Assembly: GCA_028278525.1 (NCBI GenBank)
Contig: JANQEE010000062.1
Location: 1-64,000 of the forward strand
Length of the DNA stretch: 64,000 bases
Origin: Minwuiaceae bacterium
GTDB taxonomy: Bacteria > Pseudomonadota > Alphaproteobacteria > Minwuiales > Minwuiaceae
Reading direction: 5' to 3'
In this document: positions 1-6,233 of the stretch, one piece after another
Numbering within the stretch: the first letter of the stretch is position 1
Layout of the letters: every line of letters starts with the position of its first letter
Notes under the pieces: model-generated
The model's input: the letters and a program-made list of their open reading frames with translations, nothing else
The model's database searches: none
What the model was told of the DNA's origin: nothing
Position numbers and translations under genes: made by a program

Positions 1-125
1 TCTGGGCGACCCGGTCGGGTTCGCCATAGCCCAGTTCGCCGCCGAACACCATTGGACTCAGCCGACAGCCCCGCACGGTCAACCGGGTAGTTCTCAAAAA
101 CCGTCAGCGTGTCAAACAAATCCCC
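1..125 (-). pseudogene. Fragment resembling an NRPS condensation domain (runs off left edge)
   Basis: Read on the minus strand, about 125 to 50 gives a peptide with the run LFDTLTVFENYPVD, which resembles the late core of nonribosomal peptide synthetase condensation domains. The expected upstream part of such a domain is absent: the frame is preceded directly by a palindromic repeat. Near position 50 the protein-like signal seems to move to another frame, starting MVFGGELGYG. This suggests a 5'-truncated, possibly frameshifted remnant continuing beyond the window. The call rests on one short motif recognised by eye. Confidence 0.4.
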
Positions 126-180
126 CAGGCCCAACCACCCGTACAGGGTACCCTCATGGGTGGTTGGGACGGGGGAGCGG
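124..180. repeat. Long palindromic repeat, copy 1 (degenerate left arm)
   Basis: Right arm GGGTGGTTGGGACGGG with the central GGGTACCC is shared with copies at 43021-43099 and 60818-60898. The left arm here is decayed (CCAGGCCCAACCACCC). It separates the condensation-domain fragment from the acetyltransferase gene. Confidence 0.75.
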
Positions 181-245
181 GCTGGCCCGGCTGCACATAA
201 GGAATCGACGGGGGAGCAGGCGACTAGGTCGCAACAAGGAATCCC

Positions 246-803
246 TTACCCGTCGTGCAGTTTCGCCGACGTCAGCGCGCCAAGATCCGCGAAGCGGTAC
301 AGCACTGTCGGCAGCAACTCGCCGGCGAATCGGTGTTCCTTTACGGCGGCGCGTTCGGCGCCCAGCGCCTCGTAAAAGAAGCGCGACGGGTTGCCTTCCA
401 GGACCTCGGCGAACATCGCGGTCCGGCCGTTCTTCACGAAGTCGGCCGCGACCTGGCGGCAAAGCTGCCGGCCCAATCCCAGGTTCTGGGCGTCGACGTC
501 CAGATAGATTGCGTAGAGCTCGCCGTCGTCCGGGAACATCGTTTCGCGCGACGGTCCGAACGCCGCGAAACCGATCACGCCGGTCGGTTCGCTTTCCACG
601 ACCAGGATTTTTTCAACGCCGCCGGTGCGCAGGCTGCGCGACCAGTTGGTGGCGGACCGGGATATGCTCAGTTTCTCTGCAAGATACTCTGGCGGCAGCA
701 GGGTGGGATAGGTTTCCCGCCAGGTCTCGACATGCACGCGTGCGATCGCCAGGGCGTCTGAGTCTCGCGCACGCCGGATTGTGATCGACGCCGTGTTTCC
801 CAC
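246..803 (-). CDS. GNAT family N-acetyltransferase
   Basis: A 185-residue protein with the layout of a GNAT domain: N-terminal ITIRRARDSDALAIARVH, then strand 4 and the acetyl-CoA pyrophosphate loop around LYAIYLDVDAQNLGLGRQL (the Q-x-x-G-x-G/A position), and a C-terminal FYEALG motif. It should transfer an acetyl group from acetyl-CoA to an amine; the substrate cannot be told from sequence. The start is GTG at 803 with a GGGGAAA-like ribosome site about 5-10 bases upstream. It stands alone, with a palindromic repeat downstream and a small ORF in the same direction upstream. Confidence 0.85.
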   Translation of the reverse strand: MGNTASITIRRARDSDALAIARVHVETWRETYPTLLPPEYLAEKLSISRSATNWSRSLRTGGVEKILVVESEPTGVIGFAAFGPSRETMFPDDGELYAIYLDVDAQNLGLGRQLCRQVAADFVKNGRTAMFAEVLEGNPSRFFYEALGAERAAVKEHRFAGELLPTVLYRFADLGALTSAKLHDG

Positions 804-846
804 CGCATTTCCCCATGTTCGAATACGGTGGTTTTAGGATGCGGCT

Positions 847-1068
847 TTATGCCGCCGCAGCGCAAGAAACAATTGCCGAAGGCGACGACGATTTTTCGAT
901 TCGCGCGACAGTCGGCGTGGCGTTCGCGCTATCGCCGTCCGATGCCGGCGCGGGCGTCTTGTCTCCTCCATCCTGCTGATGGATGCGATCCGTCCGGCGG
1001 CATTCGGCGAAGGCTTCTTCGTACGTGCGGAGCGGGCGTTCGAGGTAGGGACTGCACATGGCTGACAT
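847..1068 (-). CDS. Small hypothetical protein (73 aa)
   Basis: The ORF begins MSAMCSPYLERPLRTYEEAF and becomes low-complexity towards the C-terminus. Third codon positions are mostly G or C, as in neighbouring genes. Two CRP-like sites lie 51-90 bases upstream of its ATG, a sensible place for promoter control. No family was recognised, and the ribosome site (GAGACAA) is weak. The alternative is that this stretch is non-coding and the sites serve an RNA. Confidence 0.4.
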   Translation of the reverse strand: MSAMCSPYLERPLRTYEEAFAECRRTDRIHQQDGGDKTPAPASDGDSANATPTVARIEKSSSPSAIVSCAAAA

Positions 1069-1118
1069 TTGTCTCGGTTTGACTTTAGTGGACTATTGCT
1101 CGGCATGGTGTCGGCCGC

Positions 1119-1158
1119 TGTGACATCAATCACAACCTCGGGTGTGATGGCCGTCACA
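1119..1158. promoter_or_regulatory. Two tandem CRP/FNR-family binding sites
   Basis: TGTGA-N6-TCACA occurs twice with perfect half-sites: TGTGACATCAATCACA at 1119-1134 and TGTGATGGCCGTCACA at 1143-1158. Their centres are 24 bp apart, a little over two helical turns. The nearest ORF that could use them is the minus-strand one starting at 1068; the porin start lies over 700 bp away on the other side. Confidence 0.65.
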
Positions 1159-1886
1159 TTTCGGTAACCTGGCAAAAGTCGGTGCCGGGCGGGGATTTAT
1201 GGATTCTTAACCATCGCACCTAACACTAATAGATTAGGTTCCGGTGAGGCTTTTTGTCGCGCCGCACCGGATCCGGAACCGTTCATCGATCCTCTTCTCA
1301 CTCCAAAATGAACGGCAGCCCCGCCCTTTGCGGCGGGGCTTTCCTCATTCGCCCGGTAGTGGCATTGGCGCAACAGTCCCCACCAAACTGATCGGACATG
1401 GGTGGAATGGGACCTTACTTGTGCTAGGTAGCGCTTAATCGATCTCGTTACCCCTGGGTTCAAAAAGCTGTCGACGAATTTGTGAAGTTCCAATAAGTCG
1501 TTGTTTCAACCTCTGTTAGCGGACATCCGCTGACGCAGGGTGGAGTGGAGTGAGATCGTCTGTGAGTCGTTATCGGATGCATGACACCCTTGTTAAGGCA
1601 GCCATCGTGGTGACACATGATTGTAACAGGGCGTCTCTACCGTCCGGGCACGGATCGACCAAAGTCGTGCCGTGCAGGGCGGAAAAGCAACCGATAGTGA
1701 TTTGCAAATCTGTCGAGGTTGCGGCTGTTACTGATGCCGTTGCCTAACTGGTTGAGTTAAGCGGCCGACTTTAAGGGGGCTTATCTCAGTTTCGGATTGG
1801 TGTGCGCTACAGATCGGGAGCGGACATCGATATTTGCCGCCCAGGCGCGTGTCGTTTGGGCTTTGTTAAACGAGGGGAGAGGGACA
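1159..1886. other. Long intergenic stretch upstream of the porin, no clear gene
   Basis: Apart from the terminator-like hairpin at 1317-1346, no convincing protein or RNA gene was found. Short ORFs in this stretch lack good ribosome sites and protein-like composition. It may hold a long porin leader or a small RNA ending at the hairpin; neither could be proved. Confidence 0.4.
1317..1346 (+). terminator. Rho-independent terminator-like hairpin
   Basis: AGCCCCGCC (1317-1325) pairs perfectly with GGCGGGGCT (1332-1340) across a 6-base loop, followed by TTTCCTC. No annotated gene ends just before it on the plus strand, so it may end an unannotated transcript starting in 1160-1310. Confidence 0.55.
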
Positions 1887-3035
1887 TTGCGTCACTTCAA
1901 AACCATGTTGTTAGCTACGGCGGGCGCGGTAATCGCGGCGCCGATGATCGGTGGAACCGCGCTCGCGCAGGACGCGATGGCGGAAGTCAACAAAATGAAG
2001 CGGGAAGTTGTCAGCAAAGGCGTCGGCAACGTTCAGCTTAAAATTTCGGGCCAGGTCAACCGCGCCCTGAACGTTGTCAACGACGGCGAGACCACAGAAC
2101 TGTTCAACGTCGACAACGACAACTCGTCCAGCCGTGTCCGTTTCCAGGGCCGCGCCGGGGTGACCGACGATCTCCAGCTCGGCACCAATTTCGAGGTCCA
2201 GTTCGAATCCAACTCCACTGCCGATGTCAGCCAGGAGGATGAACAGGGTCAGGGTCCGAACAACTTCACCGAACGCAAGATCGAGTTGTTCGTGCGCAGC
2301 AAGACCTACGGCAAGGTCTCGCTCGGCCAGGGTGACACCGCCTCGAACGGCACGTCGGAGCAGGATCTGTCGAAGACCGGCGTGATCGCCTATTCCGGCG
2401 TCACCGACATGGCCGGCGGCATTGAGTTCGTCGACGACGACGGCAACCTGACCGGCATCTCCATCGGCGACGTCTTCAGCAATCTGGACGGTTTGAGCCG
2501 TGACGACCGGGTACGCTACGACACGCCGACCTTCGCCGGCTTCACCCTGGGCACCTCCTGGGGCGCCGACGACGCCTTCGACGTGGCGCTGCGCTACGCC
2601 AACGAGTTTGGCGGCATCCGCGTCGCGGCCGCGGTAGCCTACGCTGATCCGGAAGACAGCGGCGACTTGGACGAGCGGATCAATGGCTCGGCCTCGGTCC
2701 TGCACACGCCGACCGGCCTGAACCTCACCTTCGCCGCCGGCCAGGACGACCTGGACGTTGGCGACAACGACCCGGTCTTCTACTACGTGAAGCTCGGCTG
2801 GATCGCCAACTTCTTCAACATCGGCCCGACCGCCTTCGCGATCGACTACGGCTATTCCGAAGAGATCGCGTTGGAGGACGACGAGGCGCAGACCTACGGC
2901 CTCTTCGCCGTACAGCACCTGTCGGATTGGGGCGCGGAGTTGTACACCGGCGTTCGTAACTACGACCTGGACACGGATGTCACCGACACCGACGATGTCT
3001 TCGTTTGGATGACGGGCGCGCGCTTCAAATTCTAA
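1887..3035 (+). CDS. Gram-negative porin
   Basis: About 382 residues. A signal peptide (MLLATAGAVIAAPMIGGTALA then Q) precedes a mature protein rich in alternating beta-strands and acidic loops, ending in the outer-membrane C-terminal signature with final phenylalanine (ARFKF). NVQLKISGQVNRALN and FQGRAGVTDDLQLGTNFEV fit the alphaproteobacterial porin family, which forms trimeric diffusion channels in the outer membrane. The start is chosen as TTG at 1887, which follows GAGGGGAGAGGG closely; ATG at 1905 is the alternative, and the frame stays open upstream to 1797. A small lipoprotein gene follows within 35 bp and a strong terminator after that, so the two may be co-transcribed. Confidence 0.88.
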   Translation: MRHFKTMLLATAGAVIAAPMIGGTALAQDAMAEVNKMKREVVSKGVGNVQLKISGQVNRALNVVNDGETTELFNVDNDNSSSRVRFQGRAGVTDDLQLGTNFEVQFESNSTADVSQEDEQGQGPNNFTERKIELFVRSKTYGKVSLGQGDTASNGTSEQDLSKTGVIAYSGVTDMAGGIEFVDDDGNLTGISIGDVFSNLDGLSRDDRVRYDTPTFAGFTLGTSWGADDAFDVALRYANEFGGIRVAAAVAYADPEDSGDLDERINGSASVLHTPTGLNLTFAAGQDDLDVGDNDPVFYYVKLGWIANFFNIGPTAFAIDYGYSEEIALEDDEAQTYGLFAVQHLSDWGAELYTGVRNYDLDTDVTDTDDVFVWMTGARFKF

Positions 3036-3069
3036 TGACACGGAACGGCGGCTAAGGTATTCATTGCTC

Positions 3070-3246
3070 ATGCAAAAACGATTTGCCTTAGCCGCCATTC
3101 TTGTCGTTGGTGTGAGTCTTGCCGCCTGCGGCGGCAAGCCTTTCGAAGCGCCGGATATCAGCGATATTCCGGACGGGCCGGGTGTTTTTTCGGGCGCTGA
3201 TGGCGAATTTGTCATCAGTCCGAAGCGCCGGGTACGCAGACGATAA
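3070..3246 (+). CDS. Small lipoprotein (58 aa)
   Basis: The protein starts MQKRFALAAILVVGVSLAAC, a textbook lipoprotein signal with lipobox LAAC, leaving a mature chain of under 40 residues that is proline/aspartate-rich and ends in a basic RRVRRR tail. It resembles the small lipoproteins often found next to envelope genes, but no specific family is recognised. It lies 34 bp after the porin gene and directly before a strong terminator, so it is probably the last gene of the porin transcript. ATG at 3070 is preferred over the in-frame TTG at 3064. Confidence 0.7.
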   Translation: MQKRFALAAILVVGVSLAACGGKPFEAPDISDIPDGPGVFSGADGEFVISPKRRVRRR

Positions 3247-3265
3247 GTTTCAACCTGTCAGACTG

Positions 3266-3295
3266 AAGGGTCGGCATTCGCCGGCCCTTTTTCTT
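3266..3295 (+). terminator. Rho-independent terminator after porin/lipoprotein
   Basis: AAGGGTCGGC (3266-3275) pairs with GCCGGCCCTT (3280-3289) around the loop ATTC, with one G-T pair, followed by a T-run. A strong intrinsic terminator about 20 bp after the lipoprotein stop codon. Confidence 0.85.
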
Positions 3296-3333
3296 TGCGC
3301 TCGCCGGCCGCCTTCGCGGACTATGACGGTGTC

Positions 3334-4128
3334 ATGGCCCGCTTGACGATGCTTCTTCTTATCATGGCCGGCCTCGCCGCTTCGCCGGTGTTGGCAAGGC
3401 CGACCGTCGCACTCGAACTGGTGCTGGCCGTCGACAGTTCCGGCAGCGTCGACCATGTCGAGTTCAATCTTCAGACCAGGGGACTAGCCGCCGCGTTTCG
3501 CGATCCGGCGGTGATCGATGCCATTCTCGACGCCGGTCCGGTCGCGGTCGCGCTGGTGCACTGGTCGGGGCCGGATCAGCAGCGCCTCGCGCTCGACTGG
3601 ACGCTGGTGTCCGACGCCGGCTCCGCGGCCCGCTTCGCGAAAGCCGTCGAAGCGGTGCCGCGCGCCTATTTCGGCGCCACCGCTCTCGGTGATGTCCTGA
3701 CCCTGTCTGCCGGGCTGTTCGGCCGCAATCCGTTCCCCGGCGGGCGCCGGGTGATCGACCTGTCCGGCGATGGGCCGAACAATACCCTCCACGGGCCGGA
3801 GGCCGCGCGCGATTTCGCGGTGGCGTCGGGGATCACCATCAATGGTTTGGCCATCCTGAACGAATCGCCCGATCTGGACGTTTATTTTCGGGATCGTGTT
3901 ATCGGTGGGCCCGGTTCGTTTCTGGTCGTGGCGCGCGATTATCGGGATTTCGCCCGCGCCATGCGTTTGAAGCTGATCCGGGAAATTCGCGGCCAGGCGG
4001 TGGCCGCGTTGGAAGCGTCGATGCCGCGAAGCGGGCCGTCAGCGCGCGGCGATAAAGACGCCCAAAGCGAACGACGCGGAAATCAGTCCGAAGATCGGCA
4101 CCGTAGCAAGAAGTTCAACCATGACTAG
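3334..4128 (+). CDS. DUF1194 domain-containing (VWA-like) exported protein
   Basis: After a signal peptide (MARLTMLLLIMAGLAASPVLA) comes a von Willebrand A-like fold: MIDAS motif DSSGS near residue 35, a GATALGDVL segment supplying a second metal ligand, and RRVIDLSGDGPNN supplying the third. This arrangement is typical of the DUF1194 family, whose function is unknown; the MIDAS implies divalent metal and protein binding in the periplasm. The family-like region ends near LKLIREIRG; the last ~35 residues are polar and lie antisense to a small hydrophobic ORF, so they look like a recent read-through extension. ATG 3334 is chosen because it begins the signal peptide. Confidence 0.82.
   Translation: MARLTMLLLIMAGLAASPVLARPTVALELVLAVDSSGSVDHVEFNLQTRGLAAAFRDPAVIDAILDAGPVAVALVHWSGPDQQRLALDWTLVSDAGSAARFAKAVEAVPRAYFGATALGDVLTLSAGLFGRNPFPGGRRVIDLSGDGPNNTLHGPEAARDFAVASGITINGLAILNESPDLDVYFRDRVIGGPGSFLVVARDYRDFARAMRLKLIREIRGQAVAALEASMPRSGPSARGDKDAQSERRGNQSEDRHRSKKFNHD
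4039..4122 (-). CDS. Tiny predicted single-pass membrane peptide (27 aa)
   Basis: This minus-strand ORF encodes a 27-residue peptide starting MVELLATVPIFGLIS and ending FIAAR. It is hydrophobic almost throughout, with one acidic residue near the start and one arginine at the end, as expected for a single membrane helix. A GGAAGG ribosome site sits 8 bases before the ATG. It overlaps, antisense, the odd C-terminal extension of the DUF1194 gene. Hydrophobicity, topology-like charges and the ribosome site support translation; no family is recognised. Confidence 0.5.
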   Translation of the reverse strand: MVELLATVPIFGLISASFALGVFIAAR

Positions 4129-4488
4129 CCTTCCAATCCAACGCTTAATCCAAGGTGGGCTTCAGTCCATTGACTTTGTTTGCCGGGCGGTGCCGTCTGG
4201 TTCGGACTTGCCGATTTCTGTGGCCCATCGGCCACATAGGTCTCGGCCCTTAAACTTGTCCGCTTGCTGTGCGCCAACCAGCGATGGCCTCATTTATAGG
4301 GCGCGGCAATAAACAAAACCTAAAAAATATGTGTTGTATTTGTCACAATGGCTGCCGATTTCGATTGAGCGGGACACCCGGTTTTCCCCTTCACGGCGCC
4401 GTCGCGCAATTGTGGTCGGCCGCAATGATCCGACTTTTGCGTGCGGTCCGATTATCTGGCATCATGCTGGCCAAGGGGCGCGCGTTTT
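4129..4488. other. Intergenic, nothing recognised
   Basis: The stretch is somewhat AT-richer around 4300-4350. It should hold divergent promoters for the tiny membrane peptide and the exported protein at 4489. No repeat, RNA gene or credible ORF was found. Confidence 0.4.
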
Positions 4489-4995
4489 ATGGGGTCTCCG
4501 ATGGGGCCTTGGGTCAAAAGTTTCGTTTTGTCGATGGCGGCGGCGGTGTCGTTCGGCGTTGCCGCGGCGGCGGAAGCCGGCAAGATGCGGGTTGGCGCCT
4601 GGTATGGCGAGCCCAGTTTCTCGTCCGCCGGCGAGTTTCGCCATTGCAGCATGATCGCGCGCTACGCCAACGGCGTGTCGCTGTACTTCGCGCTCGGCGA
4701 GGACGATGCTCTGATCATCGGCCTGCTCGAAGCGAAGCTCGGCATTCCCTCCGGTCAGCAGTCTTTGGTGGTTCTGGAAATCGACGGCGAATGGCGCCGG
4801 TCGGTCACCGCCGAGGGTAGCGGCACGCTCGACCGCATCGTGCTCGGCCCGGCGACGGAGATTGTCGAGGCGTTGCGCCGCGGCCGTGCGCTGCGCGTGG
4901 TCGGGTCGGCCGGTGCCGTCGATCTGACCTTGAAGGATACCGCCGACGCCTTTGCCATGCTGCGGGACTGCGTCGGCGAGAACAAGGCCCGCTAG
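4489..4995 (+). CDS. Hypothetical exported protein
   Basis: About 168 residues with a signal peptide (MGPWVKSFVLSMAAAVSFGVAAAAEA) and a mature part of roughly 140 residues containing two cysteines, HCSM and RDCVGE, that could form a disulfide. The pattern of short beta-strands (VSLYFALG, LVVLEIDGEW, ALRVVG) suggests a small periplasmic beta-rich domain. No family is recognised. ATG 4489 and ATG 4501 are both possible starts; each leaves an intact signal peptide. It is convergent with the response regulator gene, with 53 bp between stops. Confidence 0.7.
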   Translation: MGSPMGPWVKSFVLSMAAAVSFGVAAAAEAGKMRVGAWYGEPSFSSAGEFRHCSMIARYANGVSLYFALGEDDALIIGLLEAKLGIPSGQQSLVVLEIDGEWRRSVTAEGSGTLDRIVLGPATEIVEALRRGRALRVVGSAGAVDLTLKDTADAFAMLRDCVGENKAR

Positions 4996-5048
4996 CAGGC
5001 TGTTGGTTCTGGGCCAAGCCGGCCCGCTCCTGCCAAACTCACCATGTG

Positions 5049-5411
5049 CTAAGGCAGCAGATCTTCGATTTTCGTCAGCAGGGCCGGCAGGTCGACCGGC
5101 TTCGGCAGGTAGTCGTCGCAGCCGGCCGCCAGCGCCTTCTCGCGCTCGCCGGACATCGCGTGGGCGGATAGCGCGATGACCGGGATGTCGCGGGTATCCG
5201 CGGCGGCCTTCAGCTGGCGCGTCGCTTCCCAGCCGTCGAGGACCGGCAGGCTCAGGTCCATCAGGATCAGCGCCGGGGCCTCGGACCGGGCCATGGCGAT
5301 ACCCTGCTCCCCGTCCGTCGCGACCACGACCTCATAGCCGCGCCGGCCCAGACGGCGTGTCAGCATGTAGACGTTGTCTTCGTTGTCCTCGACGTAAAGG
5401 ATTTTGGCCAT
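5049..5411 (-). CDS. Single-domain response regulator (CheY/DivK-like)
   Basis: 120 residues consisting of a receiver domain only. Acidic pocket residues lie in YVEDNEDN, the phospho-acceptor is Asp52 in LILMDLSLP, the switch Ser/Thr position is ALSAHA and the conserved lysine is Lys104 in YLPKP. The wording (LYVEDNEDNVYMLTRRL) is that of stand-alone receivers that act as phosphorelay intermediates or diffusible signals. The start is placed at ATG 5411, nine bases after GGAAG; an upstream in-frame extension to 5507 lacks domain character. No kinase gene adjoins it. Confidence 0.88.
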   Translation of the reverse strand: MAKILYVEDNEDNVYMLTRRLGRRGYEVVVATDGEQGIAMARSEAPALILMDLSLPVLDGWEATRQLKAAADTRDIPVIALSAHAMSGEREKALAAGCDDYLPKPVDLPALLTKIEDLLP

Positions 5412-5613
5412 TGCCGTCATCTTCCGGGGAGCACCGGTCGCCGCCGGTGCCCGCTCCGGGCGGATGCAAGCCTCCGCCGGCGCTTCCGCCCTGTAATGTC
5501 GATGCATTCGATACGATCCTAACGTGAGTGCGGGGTGCCGTCGATATCCCGGCAGATCGCATAATTCTCAAGCCTGCAGCCCTAAGGCGGCCGGGCCGCC
5601 GGCGTATGCGGTG

Positions 5614-5835
5614 CTAGGCCGGGTGAAAATACCGCTGGTTGGATAGCGCGTTGACGGCGACCACGATCTTGCGTTGCCGGTCGCGCAGGTCGAACAAGGA
5701 TGCGTGGGGCGGCAGCGGCGTCTGATCGTGCAGGCGGTCGACCACCCAGACCACCGGCCGTCCATTGTTGACGACGGCGCCGGATGGCGCCTTTGTGAAC
5801 CGGTCGCCCGGCTGAACCTTTTTGCTCGACAGCAT
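5614..5835 (-). CDS. Small conserved-looking hypothetical protein (73 aa)
   Basis: The peptide runs MLSSKKVQPGDRFTKAPSGA, then VVWVVDRLHDQTPLPPHASLFD and VVAVNALSNQRYFHPA. PGDRF near the start, a W-V-V-hydrophobic core and LPPHA give it the look of a small SH3-like beta protein seen in alphaproteobacteria, but no function is known to me. Soluble and probably cytoplasmic. It stands alone upstream of the response regulator in the same direction, with about 200 bp between them. Confidence 0.6.
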   Translation of the reverse strand: MLSSKKVQPGDRFTKAPSGAVVNNGRPVVWVVDRLHDQTPLPPHASLFDLRDRQRKIVVAVNALSNQRYFHPA

Positions 5836-5939
5836 CTGACCTTCCCCTCGATTAAGGCTTCGCCCGCAAATGATGGGCCAAGCATGGTTAATGATCTTTT
5901 AACGCGCCCGGCGCGCCCGCGCCTCGGCGTTTGCTGGCG

Positions 5940-6110
5940 TTTTCTTCCGAAAAAGCGGCATAGCGAGTATTTGAATAAAATAATAATCAGCAAATATATA
6001 TAAAATGCACTTTAAATAACAATATCGAAAAATCTATTTTGTAATTTAACAATCACTTAATTGACACACTCATTTTTACTATTTGTTCATCTCCGTTACT
6101 AAAACTGTTC
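5940..6110. promoter_or_regulatory. AT-rich tract upstream of the RTX gene
   Basis: A sharply AT-rich block (runs of A/T from about 5960 to 6090) sits in an otherwise GC-rich region, 120-270 bp before the RTX protein start. Such tracts often hold bent promoter DNA or sites for nucleoid proteins. No specific operator was identified. Confidence 0.4.
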
Positions 6111-6233
6111 CCCAGGCGCGCGAATTCACCTGGCCGTTTTTTGTATTGGCGTTTGTCTGGTCGGTTCGCGGGGAACATGGGACAGAGCGCAGGCCTCGCT
6201 TGCGTTCTCGGGACAGACAGAGGGTGCAAAACG

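Noticed and set aside
1168-1186. CTGGCAAAAGTCGGTGCC as a sigma-54 promoter
   Set aside because: The GG to GC spacing is 11 instead of 10, and no gene follows closely.
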